DNA of 64,000 nt from Rhizobium sp. BK313 (GTDB taxonomy: Bacteria; Pseudomonadota; Alphaproteobacteria; Rhizobiales; Rhizobiaceae), in the NCBI RefSeq assembly GCF_014193655.1, contig NZ_JACHZQ010000001.1, forward strand, positions 124,001-188,000, in the 5' to 3' direction. The position numbers were made by a program, and so were the translations under genes. Positions 33,353-42,148 of the stretch are shown here, piece after piece. The notes under the pieces are model-generated. The model had not been told where the DNA came from, did not search any database, and was given only the letters and a program-made list of their open reading frames with translations. Numbering within the stretch: position 1 is the stretch's first letter; every line of letters starts with the position of its first letter.

Positions 33353-34276
33353 TTACATTTCATGCAGCACATGCGCCGCCTTTACCGCGGCGGAGGCCCG
33401 GTTTTCGACGCCGAGCTTCACATAAATCTGCTCCAGATGTTTGTTCACCGTCCGTGCGGAGAGCCCCAAAATCTCGCCGATATCGCGGTTTGATTTGCCC
33501 TTGGCGATCCAGAGCAATACTTCGGATTCGCGCTGGGTGAGCGCAAAATGCTGGCGCAGCACGCCGTCGTCGGCGCGCTGGTTGGTGGCGGTCAGGCGGA
33601 AAAGATATTCGTCCGCTCCGATCGCGCCGAGGAAAGCGAGCTGCAGAGCCGCCTGGCCGCCATTGCTGATCGAGAGCAGGTTGTCGCGCGCCGGGCTTGG
33701 CCGTTCGCGCTCGCGCATGAAAGTGGCGATGTGTTTCGCCACAAGATCAAGGCCGTCGTCGCTGCCTGTTGCGGCGTTGATGAGGCGTGTGGCTTGCGGG
33801 GTCGACCAATGAATCGCGCCATCGCCTTTGACCGCCAGCAGATGCCGGCCGGCAGCATCTAGCGCGACCCTGGCACTCTGGGCGGAGCGGGCATTGCGCA
33901 GGTGAACGCGGATGCGGGCACGCAGTTCATCAACGTTGATTGGCTTGGTGAGGTAGTCGACACCGCCCGATTCCAGCGCATGCACGACGTGCTCGGTTTC
34001 GGTCAGTCCGGTCATGAAGACTACGGGAATCTGGGCGATGCCGGCGTTCGCCTTCAGCCGCCGGCAGGTCTCGAAACCGTCCATCGATGGCATCACGGCA
34101 TCGAGCAGGATCAGGTCCGGCGTGATGCGTTCGACGATGTTCAGCGCTGCCGAGCCCGATGTGGCGATCAGCACGGAAAAGCCCGACTGCTCAAGGGCAT
34201 CGGTCAGGAATCCGAGCGCCTCCGGCGAATCGTCCACGAGCAAGACTATATCGCGGGGAAGGGCGGGCTCAGCCAA
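33353..34276 (-). CDS. Response regulator with LuxR-type DNA-binding domain
   Basis: A 307-residue regulator. The receiver domain (about 10-125) has Asp15-Asp16 and phospho-acceptor Asp59 (LILLDAVMP). A central region of about 100 residues with a PAS-like appearance is followed by a C-terminal FixJ/LuxR helix-turn-helix (about 245-305: LTQRESEVLLWIAKGKSNRD, SARTVNKHLEQIYVKL). The start is a TTG at 34276, eight bases inside the end of the upstream kinase gene. AAAGGTAG lies upstream of it, and the next in-frame ATG falls after the acidic pocket. It is the partner of the transporter-like kinase. Confidence 0.9.
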   Translation of the reverse strand: MAEPALPRDIVLLVDDSPEALGFLTDALEQSGFSVLIATSGSAALNIVERITPDLILLDAVMPSMDGFETCRRLKANAGIAQIPVVFMTGLTETEHVVHALESGGVDYLTKPINVDELRARIRVHLRNARSAQSARVALDAAGRHLLAVKGDGAIHWSTPQATRLINAATGSDDGLDLVAKHIATFMRERERPSPARDNLLSISNGGQAALQLAFLGAIGADEYLFRLTATNQRADDGVLRQHFALTQRESEVLLWIAKGKSNRDIGEILGLSARTVNKHLEQIYVKLGVENRASAAVKAAHVLHEM

Positions 34277-37200
34277 TCGGTTCTACCTTTTCATTGTCGA
34301 ATTTGCGCAGGAAATCCAGAAAACCGCCGATGTCGAAGGCTTGAACATAGGTTCTCAAAGCATCGGTGAAGGGTTGGTTCTGATCGAGCTTGGCAAGATC
34401 CGTGAGCTTCGCCTCGATGCCTCTGACATAACCGATCTCGCCAAGCCGTATCAACTCGCGCACATGCTCTATCCCCGGGCTCTTCATCGGTGGCGTGGGT
34501 TTCGGCAAGGCGGGTGCGGAGCCGTCGGCATAGACCCATTTCAGACCGAGATGCAGTGCTAGCTTGTCGCGAAGCTGACGGATATCGATAGGTTTGGCGA
34601 TAGCGTCATTATGGCTGTCGTCGCTGTCCTTGGCGGCGGCACCATCGCCGATGTTGGCCGACAGCATCAGGATCGGCGCCATCTGGCCGCTCTCCCTGAG
34701 CCGCGAGACCAATTGCCAGCCGTTCATGCCCGGCATGGAGATATCGACCAGGAAAAGATCCGGCTTGATGCCTTCGATCAGCGTCAGACAATCCGGCCCG
34801 CCAGCGGCTGTCAAGACAATGAAATCGAGGGGCGACAGCACTTCGCGCATCAACTCGCGATGATCCTCGTTGTCGTCGACTACGACGATGGTGCGGCGCG
34901 GGCCTTCATAGCTGACGATCCGCTGCTCCTGGGCTGGTGGTTTCATCGGCCGGATGACCGCCGACAGCATCAGGCGGACCTTGAAAGTCGAGCCCTTGTC
35001 CTTTTCGCTGACAACAGCAATCTCGCCGCCAAGCGTATTGGTGAGCAATTGGGTGATGGTCAGCCCGAGGCCGAGGCCCGGCATGGGGCGGATGCTCTCA
35101 GCCTCGCCGCGCTGAAAGGGCTCGTAGATGCGGGTAAGATCCTTCTCCGCGATGCCGCGACCAGTATCGGCAATGGTGAAGCTCGCGACCTGGCTGCGAT
35201 AGCCAACCTCGAAACGTACGCTGCCCGTATCGGTAAATTTGATGGCGTTGGAGAGCAGGTTGACGAGGATCTGCCGCAGCCGCTTTTCGTCGGTGCGGAC
35301 ATAATCGGGCAAGGCGGCGGACCGCTCATGGATGAAGGCAAGACCCTTGGCCTGCGCCTGCGGGCGGAACATGTCGATGATCTGGTCGAGAAAATCCTGA
35401 ATGTTGATCTCGTTAGAATAGACCTGCAGCCGGCCGGCTTCGATCTTGGAAATATCCAGCAGGCCGTCAATCAGTCCGGAAAGATGTTCGGCGCTGCGGC
35501 GGATCACCTTCAGCGAGGATTGCCGCGGCGCCGGAATCGTCTCGTCGCGCTCGAGGATCTGGGCGTAACCGAGCACGGCGTTGAGTGGCGTGCGAAGCTC
35601 GTGGCTCAAGCCGACGACGTAGCGGCTCTTGGCGCGGTTCGCTGCTTCTGCGGCCTCCTTGGCGGTCTGCAATGCGGCGTCCGTCTTCTTGTGGGCGGCG
35701 ATTTCCTTGAGCAGCAACGTGTTCTGGCGGGAGGATTCTTCCTCCGCGACGACGCGGCTGTCGTGGGCGAGCACATAGAACCAGCAGACGACGCCGGCGA
35801 TGACGGCGAAGACGAAGAAGACGATCAGGATAGTGCGGTCGACCACCACGGCGGTTTCGGGCGAAGCGGAGCCGACCTGATGCGCGATCATCGCCAGGAT
35901 GGCACCCACGGCGGTCAGCGCCACCGCGACGGCGATGCCGTAGCGGCCGAGGCGGGTGGCGAGCTTGGCGACGATGGTCTCCGGCAGCAACGTCTTGGCG
36001 ACGGTGCCCACCTGCGTGTTGAACCGCGCCTTCGGCTTGCACATGTCGTGGCAGCGGCTGTCCAGCGAGCAGCAGAGTGAGCAGATCGGCGCGGCATAGG
36101 CCGGGCACCAGGCCATGTCCTCCGGCTCGAATGGATGTTCGCAGACCGAGCAGGTGATGGTGGCGAGGTTCTTCCAGCTTTGGCGGGGTTTGCGGGCGAG
36201 ATAGAATTTGCCCTTGGTCGCCCAGGCGATCGTGGGCGAGGCGACGAGCGCAATAACCAAGGTGATGTAAGGGGCGAGCGAGGCGGCGATCGTGCCGAAG
36301 GCGCCGAAATGGGCGATGAGGGCAATTGTTGCCGACAGCGCCATGGCCCCCAGGCCAACGGGATTGATGTCGTAGAGATGCGCGCGCTTGAACTCGATGC
36401 CGGGAGGGGCAAGGCCGAGCGGCTTGTTGATGAAGAGATCGGCGGAGATCGTGCAGAGCCAGGCCATGGCGATGATGGAGAAGATGCCGAGTGTCTCTTC
36501 CAGCAGCCTGTAGATGCCGAGTTCCATCAGCAGTAGGGCGATGGCGACGTTGAAGACCAGCCAGATGACACGGCCGGGATGGCTATGGGTCAGCCGCGAG
36601 AAGAAATTCGACCAGGCAAGCGAGCCGGCATAGGCGTTCATCACATTGATCTTCAACTGGGAGACCATGACGAAGGCGGCCATCAAGAGCAGCGCGGCAT
36701 TGTGCCAGGGTATCATATAGCCGAAGGCGGTGAGATACATCTGCGCCGGATCGGCGGCGCGATCGGCCGGGACGCCGGAGCTTAGCGTCAGTACCACCAG
36801 GAACGAGCCGGCCAGCAGCTTCGGCGCACCGATGATCACCCAGCCAGGACCGGCGAGGAAAATCGCCAGGTGATGCCGCCATTTGCGGCGGCCTTCCGGC
36901 GGCAGGAAGCGCAGGAAGTCGGCCTGCTCGCCGATCTGCGACATCAACGCCAGGATAACTGCCGACGCGGCGCCGAATTCCACGAGATCGAAAGGCGAGG
37001 CACTGCCGGCCACTGCCGCGGGGTGATGGATGCCGGCGAAAGCACGCCAGAGATCGAATTTTTCCCAGTCGGAAAAGGCGATGAAGATGAAGGGCAGGAT
37101 GTTGAGGACGATCCAGAAAGGCTGCGTCAGAAGCTGAAACCGGCTGATCAGACGGACACCGTACGTCACCAGCGGAATGACCATGACGGCGCTGACGATA

Positions 37201-37664
37201 TAGCCAATCCACAAGGGTATGCCGAGCGTCAGCTCCAGCGCGCCCGACATGATGGATGCCTCGATCGCGAAAAGCATGAAGGTGAAGCTGGCATAGATCA
37301 GCGACGTGATGGTCGAACCGATATAGCCGAAGCCGGCGCCCCGGGTCAGAAGGTCGATATCGACTCCGTGTCGGATGGCGTACCGGCTGATCGGCAGGCC
37401 GATCGCAAGCATCGCGATGCTGGCGACGATGATGGCGTAGAAGGCGTTGGTCGTGCCGTAGGAGAGCGTGATGGCGCCGCCGATCGCCTCCAACGCCAGG
37501 AAAGAGATGGCGCCGATCGCCGTCTGCGAGATGCGCTGCGAGGAAAATTGTCGGGCGCTTTTGGCGGTGAAGCGCAGGGCATAGTCTTCCAGCGTCTGGT
37601 TTGCGACCCAGCGATTGTATTCGCGCCTGACCGGAATGATGCGTTGCCGCGCTGCCATGCCCAC
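34269..37664 (-). CDS. NCS1 permease-like hybrid sensor histidine kinase
   Basis: A 1131-residue sensor. Residues about 30-480 form roughly twelve hydrophobic segments resembling NCS1 nucleobase/allantoin transporters (FSSQRISQTAIGAISFLALE near the start). A Cys-rich segment follows (about 505-545, eight Cys including CSVC and CSLCC) that looks like a zinc-binding knuckle. Two more membrane segments (about 575-640) precede the kinase core. HisKA has His688 in SHELRTPLNAVLGY. An ATPase domain (about 790-900, with DTGRGI and GLGLGL) and a receiver with Asp974 (LFLVDISMPG) follow. The C-terminal tail of about 100 residues may be an Hpt-like helical region. It is divergent from urtA, so urea or a ureide/purine is a likely signal (inference). 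Confidence 0.85.
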   Translation of the reverse strand: MGMAARQRIIPVRREYNRWVANQTLEDYALRFTAKSARQFSSQRISQTAIGAISFLALEAIGGAITLSYGTTNAFYAIIVASIAMLAIGLPISRYAIRHGVDIDLLTRGAGFGYIGSTITSLIYASFTFMLFAIEASIMSGALELTLGIPLWIGYIVSAVMVIPLVTYGVRLISRFQLLTQPFWIVLNILPFIFIAFSDWEKFDLWRAFAGIHHPAAVAGSASPFDLVEFGAASAVILALMSQIGEQADFLRFLPPEGRRKWRHHLAIFLAGPGWVIIGAPKLLAGSFLVVLTLSSGVPADRAADPAQMYLTAFGYMIPWHNAALLLMAAFVMVSQLKINVMNAYAGSLAWSNFFSRLTHSHPGRVIWLVFNVAIALLLMELGIYRLLEETLGIFSIIAMAWLCTISADLFINKPLGLAPPGIEFKRAHLYDINPVGLGAMALSATIALIAHFGAFGTIAASLAPYITLVIALVASPTIAWATKGKFYLARKPRQSWKNLATITCSVCEHPFEPEDMAWCPAYAAPICSLCCSLDSRCHDMCKPKARFNTQVGTVAKTLLPETIVAKLATRLGRYGIAVAVALTAVGAILAMIAHQVGSASPETAVVVDRTILIVFFVFAVIAGVVCWFYVLAHDSRVVAEEESSRQNTLLLKEIAAHKKTDAALQTAKEAAEAANRAKSRYVVGLSHELRTPLNAVLGYAQILERDETIPAPRQSSLKVIRRSAEHLSGLIDGLLDISKIEAGRLQVYSNEINIQDFLDQIIDMFRPQAQAKGLAFIHERSAALPDYVRTDEKRLRQILVNLLSNAIKFTDTGSVRFEVGYRSQVASFTIADTGRGIAEKDLTRIYEPFQRGEAESIRPMPGLGLGLTITQLLTNTLGGEIAVVSEKDKGSTFKVRLMLSAVIRPMKPPAQEQRIVSYEGPRRTIVVVDDNEDHRELMREVLSPLDFIVLTAAGGPDCLTLIEGIKPDLFLVDISMPGMNGWQLVSRLRESGQMAPILMLSANIGDGAAAKDSDDSHNDAIAKPIDIRQLRDKLALHLGLKWVYADGSAPALPKPTPPMKSPGIEHVRELIRLGEIGYVRGIEAKLTDLAKLDQNQPFTDALRTYVQAFDIGGFLDFLRKFDNEKVEPIG

Positions 37665-37675
37665 CCTTCAGCAGT

Positions 37676-37699
37676 CTTGCCCTCAAATAGTTTGGCAAG
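37676..37699. promoter_or_regulatory. Inverted repeat upstream of the kinase gene
   Basis: CTTGCC (37676-37681) and GGCAAG (37694-37699) are separated by 12 bases, just upstream of the kinase start in the kinase-urtA divergent region. It could be an operator for the partner regulator, but no second copy was seen near urtA. Confidence 0.3.
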
Positions 37700-37891
37700 T
37701 GTAATTCACGTCGTAACACGGATCGTCGCAGTCCTTAAGTGCATGAACTGCTAATATGCTGCACATTTCGCCCCGCTTCCTACGTCATATTACGTATGTG
37801 GAATCCCTTGGTGCTGCCGGATAGTCGCGGCAGGCAACGGTTAATCTTTGTTTACGAACTGTTGCGGCAGACAAAAAGAGGGGAACTATAC

Positions 37892-39181
37892 ATGAAACTG
37901 AAGACTCTTGTCTCCGGCGCGCTTCTGGGCGCCATCATGTCGACGACCGCATTCCACGGAGCTTTTGCCGCCGACGACACCATCAAGGTCGGCGTTCTCC
38001 ATTCGCTTTCGGGCACTATGGCAATTTCGGAAACGACGCTGAAAGACGCCATGCTGATGCTCATCGACGAGCAGAACAAGAAGGGCGGCGTCCTCGGCAA
38101 GAAGCTGGAGCCCGTCGTCGTCGACCCGGCGTCCGATTGGCCGCTGTTTGCCGAAAAGGCGCGCGAGTTGATTCAGAAGGACAAGGTCTCGGCCGTGTTC
38201 GGTTGCTGGACTTCGGTGTCGCGTAAATCGGTCCTGCCGGTGTTCAAGGAACTGGACTCGATCCTCTTCTACCCCGTGCAGTTCGAGGGTGAAGAGTCCG
38301 AGCGCAATGTATTCTATACGGGTGCCGCTCCGAACCAGCAGGCAATCCCTGCCGTCGATTATCTGATGCAGAACGAAGGCGTGCAGCGCTGGGTTCTGGA
38401 AGGCACCGACTACGTCTATCCGCGCACGACCAACAAGATCCTTGAAGCCTACCTGAAGTCCAAGGGTGTCAAGGACGAAGACATCATCGTCAACTACACG
38501 CCGTTCGGCTTCTCCGACTGGCAGACGGAAGTCTCCAAGATCAAGACTTTCGGCTCGGCCGGTAAAAAGACTGCTGTCGTCTCCACGATCAATGGCGACG
38601 CCAACGTACCCTTCTACAAGGAACTCGGTAACCAGGGCGTCAAGGCGGAAGACATTCCGGTCGTCGCCTTCTCGGTCGGCGAAGAAGAGCTGGCGGGCGT
38701 CGACACCAAGCCGCTGGTCGGCCATCTCGCCGCCTGGAACTATTTCCAGTCCGTCGACACGCCGGCAAACGCCGCGTTCATCAAGGAATGGCACGCCTAC
38801 ACCAAGAACGACAAGCGCGTCACCAACGACCCGATGGAAGCCGCCTACATCGGCTTCAACATGTGGGTGAAGGCCGTCGAAAAGGCCGGCACCACCGATC
38901 CGGACAAGGTGATCGACGCTCTCGTCGGCGTCTCGGTTCCGAACCTCTCGGGCGGCTATGCCACCATGATGCCGAACCATTACATCACCAAGCCGGTGCT
39001 GATCGGCGAAGTCCAGGACAACGGCCAGTTCGACATCGTCTCGCAGACTCCTGAAGTCGTCGGCGATGAGTGGTCCGACTATCTGCCTGACAGCAAGGAT
39101 CTGATCTCGGATTGGCGCATGCCGATGAACTGCGGCAACTTCAATGTTTCCACTGGCAAGTGCGGCGGCAAGGGTTCCTGA
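37892..39181 (+). CDS. urtA: Urea ABC transporter substrate-binding protein UrtA
   Basis: A periplasmic urea-binding protein, 429 residues. The signal peptide (about 1-27) ends at GAFA, and the mature part begins with DDTIKVGVLHSLSGTMAISE, the conserved UrtA start. Family markers include KVSAVFGCWTSVSRKSVLPV and the C-terminal NCGNFN region. GAGGGGAAC precedes the start at 37892. It heads the urtABCDE cluster and is separated from urtB by 177 bases with a repeat and a strong hairpin. Confidence 0.95.
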   Translation: MKLKTLVSGALLGAIMSTTAFHGAFAADDTIKVGVLHSLSGTMAISETTLKDAMLMLIDEQNKKGGVLGKKLEPVVVDPASDWPLFAEKARELIQKDKVSAVFGCWTSVSRKSVLPVFKELDSILFYPVQFEGEESERNVFYTGAAPNQQAIPAVDYLMQNEGVQRWVLEGTDYVYPRTTNKILEAYLKSKGVKDEDIIVNYTPFGFSDWQTEVSKIKTFGSAGKKTAVVSTINGDANVPFYKELGNQGVKAEDIPVVAFSVGEEELAGVDTKPLVGHLAAWNYFQSVDTPANAAFIKEWHAYTKNDKRVTNDPMEAAYIGFNMWVKAVEKAGTTDPDKVIDALVGVSVPNLSGGYATMMPNHYITKPVLIGEVQDNGQFDIVSQTPEVVGDEWSDYLPDSKDLISDWRMPMNCGNFNVSTGKCGGKGS

Positions 39182-39236
39182 GTACCGCCCAATGTCGGGG
39201 CGGCGATAAGCCGCCTCGAATAATTCCTTGATATCG

Positions 39237-39301
39237 CATGATCTTATCCGAAAACCGCTTCGCACTTTTCGCTGACGCGGTCCTACCGTTCTGGATCATG
39301 C
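39237..39301. repeat. RIME-like intergenic palindrome, copy 3
   Basis: GCATGATC (39237-39244) and GATCATGC (39294-39301) bound a 65-base element containing TTATCCGAAAACCGCTTCGC and TTTTCGCTGACGCGG. This is the best match in the window to the rhizobial mosaic element, placed between urtA and urtB. Confidence 0.75.
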
Positions 39302-39310
39302 GCGCAGATT

Positions 39311-39338
39311 GCCGCGGGCAGGCTCCTCTGCCCGCGGC
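39311..39338. repeat. Strong hairpin between urtA and urtB
   Basis: A perfect 11-base GC stem, GCCGCGGGCAG (39311-39321) with CTGCCCGCGGC (39328-39338), encloses the loop GCTCCT. No T tract follows, and the urtB ribosome-binding site (GAGGGG) begins six bases later. It probably protects the urtA mRNA 3' end and/or reduces read-through, giving more binding protein than permease. Confidence 0.7.
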
Positions 39339-39358
39339 AGCATGAGGGGACAAGCGTG

Positions 39359-40984
39359 ATGTTCGACAAATTTGTTTACCGCATGGCCTTGGCGCTGGCC
39401 GCCGGTTTTTGCCTGATAGTGGTGCTGACCTCGACCGCGCTGCGCGCCCAAGAAGATGCGCATAGTCTCATCAATGCGCTGGGTCCGGCGAACTTCCAGC
39501 AGGCCGACGAAATCGTCAAGAATCTAGCCAAGACCGGCGATCCCAAGGTAGTGCCGGCGCTGCAGGCTTTTTCGGACGGCGATCTCTACGTTCGCAAATC
39601 CGACAATCAGGTTTTCATCGCCAGATCTTCCGGTGACGTCATGGCCTTGATCGATCCGTTGACCGGGCAGACAGCCGGCGAGGAAGCCAAGGGCAATCTC
39701 AGCAAGATCAAGATCAACAACAATCTCCGTCGCTCGGTCCGTGCGGCGCTCGGCGGCCTGACGCTGATGAGCCCGGATCGTGGTGTCCGACTGGAGGCGG
39801 CGCAATCCGTATTAAAATCGCCGAGCGCGGATTCGCTGGAGGCGCTGGAAGCCGCGTTGCAAAACGAGAAAGATGGCGAAATTCGCAGCGTGCTCGAGAA
39901 GGCGCGCGCGGTTGCCGTGCTAAGTTCCGATCGTTCGCCGGAGCAGAAGAAGGCGGCGATCGAGACGATCAAGACAGAAGGTGGGCGTGACGCCATCGGC
40001 ATTCTCTCTTCGGTTTCCGTCGATGACAGCCTGAAGCCCGATGTCGCCGCCGCCATCGCCGGCATCCAAAGCCAATTGGTGATCTGGGATGCGGTACAGA
40101 ACGTCTGGTACGGCCTGTCACTCGGCTCGGTGCTGCTGCTTGCCGCCATCGGGCTTGCCATCACCTTCGGCGTCATGGGCATCATCAACATGGCGCATGG
40201 CGAGATGGTAATGCTCGGCGCCTATTCCACCTTCATGGTCCAGAGCGTCATCCGCAGCTCCTATCCGGAACTCTTCGACTGGTCACTGGCGATCGCCTTG
40301 CCCGTAGCGTTTCTGGTGACCGGTGCCGTCGGCCTTGTCATCGAGCGGGGCGTCATCCGCTTTCTCTACGGCCGGCCGCTGGAAACGCTGCTCGCCACCT
40401 GGGGCATCTCGCTGATCCTGCAGCAGGCGGTGCGCTCGATCTTCGGGCCTACCAATCAGGAAGTCGGCAATCCCTCCTGGATGTCCGGCTCCTTTGATCT
40501 CGGCTATCTCTCGATTACCTGGAACCGTCTCTGGATCATCGTTTTCGCGCTCGGTGTCTTCGTCGCCCTGCTGTTGCTGCTGAAGCGCTCGGCATTCGGG
40601 CTGCAGATGCGGGCGGTGACGCAGAACCGGCGCATGGCTTCCTCCATGGGCATTCGTACGCCCTGGGTCGATGCATTCACCTTTGCCTTGGGGTCGGGCA
40701 TTGCGGGGATGGCAGGCGTTGCGCTCTCACAGATCGACAACGTCTCGCCAAACCTTGGCCAGAGCTACATTATCGACAACTTCATGGTTGTCGTCTTCGG
40801 TGGCGTCGGCAATCTCTGGGGAACCCTGGTCGGCGCCTTCTCGCTCGGCATCCTCAACAAGTTCCTCGAACCCTATGCGGGGGCGGTGCTCGGCAAGATC
40901 CTTGTGCTCGTTCTCATTATCCTCTTCATCCAGAAACGTCCGCGCGGGCTCTTCGCCCTCAAGGGAAGGGCGGTGGAAGCATGA
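39359..40984 (+). CDS. urtB: Urea ABC transporter permease UrtB
   Basis: A LivH-type permease of 541 residues. A signal-like N-terminus (about 1-31) and a helical periplasmic domain of about 200 residues (HEAT-like, KIKINNNLRRSVRAALGG) come before the membrane part (about 240-535). This N-terminal extension is characteristic of UrtB. Core motifs are SLGSVLLLAAIGLAITFGVMG, NMAHGEMVMLG and GGVGNLWGTLVGAF. The ATG at 39359 has GAGGGGAC upstream; a GTG one codon earlier is possible. Its stop overlaps the urtC start. Confidence 0.94.
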   Translation: MFDKFVYRMALALAAGFCLIVVLTSTALRAQEDAHSLINALGPANFQQADEIVKNLAKTGDPKVVPALQAFSDGDLYVRKSDNQVFIARSSGDVMALIDPLTGQTAGEEAKGNLSKIKINNNLRRSVRAALGGLTLMSPDRGVRLEAAQSVLKSPSADSLEALEAALQNEKDGEIRSVLEKARAVAVLSSDRSPEQKKAAIETIKTEGGRDAIGILSSVSVDDSLKPDVAAAIAGIQSQLVIWDAVQNVWYGLSLGSVLLLAAIGLAITFGVMGIINMAHGEMVMLGAYSTFMVQSVIRSSYPELFDWSLAIALPVAFLVTGAVGLVIERGVIRFLYGRPLETLLATWGISLILQQAVRSIFGPTNQEVGNPSWMSGSFDLGYLSITWNRLWIIVFALGVFVALLLLLKRSAFGLQMRAVTQNRRMASSMGIRTPWVDAFTFALGSGIAGMAGVALSQIDNVSPNLGQSYIIDNFMVVVFGGVGNLWGTLVGAFSLGILNKFLEPYAGAVLGKILVLVLIILFIQKRPRGLFALKGRAVEA

Positions 40985-42144
40985 TCACGGCCTTTATCTT
41001 GCGTTCGCTCGACCGCCGCATCAGTATCGCCATCGCGATATTGATTGCCGTCGCCTTCGTCGTGCCGCTATCGAACCTGCTGTTGCCGGAGACCAGCGCA
41101 CTGCATGTGCCGACCTATTTGATGTCGCTGTTTGGCAAATATCTGACCTATGCGCTGCTCGCCTTGGCGCTTGATCTCGTCTGGGGCTATTGCGGCATTC
41201 TCTCGCTCGGCCATGGCGCCTTCTTCGCGCTCGGCGGCTATGCGATGGGCATGTATCTGATGCGGCAGATCGGCTCGCGCGGCACCTATGGCAATCCCAT
41301 CCTTCCGGACTTCATGGTGTTCCTGAACTGGAAGGAACTGCCCTGGTTCTGGTACGGGTTCGATCACTTCTGGTTCGCGATGATCATGGTGCTGGCCGCA
41401 CCCGGCCTGCTGGCCTTCGTCTTCGGCTGGTTCGCTTTCCGCTCACGCGTCAACGGCGTTTATCTGTCTATTATCACGCAGGCGATGACCTATGCACTGC
41501 TGCTTGCCTTCTTCCGCAACGACATGGGCTTCGGCGGCAATAACGGCCTGACCGATTTCAAGGACATTCTCGGCTTCAACATCCAGGCCGACGGCACGCG
41601 CGCCGTGCTCTTTGCCATCACGGCGCTGTTGTTGGCGCTGGCGCTGATGCTGTCGTCGGCCATCGTGCGCTCGAAGTTCGGCAAGGTGCTGGTCGGTGTG
41701 CGTGATGCGGAGAGCCGGACGCGCTTCTTGGGTTATCGCGTCGAACACATGAAGCTTTTCGTCTTCGTCGTGTCGGCGATGATGGCCGGCATTGCCGGTG
41801 CACTGTATGTGCCACAGATCGGCATCATCAATCCCGGCGAATTCGCGCCCGCCAATTCGATCGAAGTGGTCATCTGGACAGCGGTCGGCGGTCGGGCAAC
41901 GCTAATCGGCCCGATCATCGGTGCCATCCTTGTCAATGGCGGCAAGACGATCTTCACCGGCCTGTTCCCCGATTTCTGGCTCTTTGCTCTGGGTGGCCTC
42001 TTTGTCGCGGTGACGCTGTTCCTGCCCAAGGGCATCGTCGGCACGGTGGCGCAATATATCGGCAGCGGTCGCAAGCTGGTCAGCCCGAAGCCCGAGGCAG
42101 AGGAAGACGAAGCCGGCAAGACGACCATTCAGGCGGCGGAGTAA
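40981..42144 (+). CDS. urtC: Urea ABC transporter permease UrtC
   Basis: A LivM-type permease of 387 residues with about ten hydrophobic segments. The conserved block LALDLVWGYCGILSLGHGAFFALGGYAMGMYLMR identifies UrtC, and the FRSRVNGVYLSIITQAMTYAL region follows. Four-base overlap with urtB indicates coupling. The C-terminus is a charged cytoplasmic tail (KPEAEEDEAGKTT). Confidence 0.95.
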   Translation: MITAFILRSLDRRISIAIAILIAVAFVVPLSNLLLPETSALHVPTYLMSLFGKYLTYALLALALDLVWGYCGILSLGHGAFFALGGYAMGMYLMRQIGSRGTYGNPILPDFMVFLNWKELPWFWYGFDHFWFAMIMVLAAPGLLAFVFGWFAFRSRVNGVYLSIITQAMTYALLLAFFRNDMGFGGNNGLTDFKDILGFNIQADGTRAVLFAITALLLALALMLSSAIVRSKFGKVLVGVRDAESRTRFLGYRVEHMKLFVFVVSAMMAGIAGALYVPQIGIINPGEFAPANSIEVVIWTAVGGRATLIGPIIGAILVNGGKTIFTGLFPDFWLFALGGLFVAVTLFLPKGIVGTVAQYIGSGRKLVSPKPEAEEDEAGKTTIQAAE

Positions 42145-42148
42145 GGCC

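Noticed and set aside
37665..37891. Possible sigma-54 promoter (TGGCAAG) upstream of urtA
   Set aside because: The -12 GC element is missing at the required spacing, so NtrC/sigma-54 control could not be supported from the sequence.
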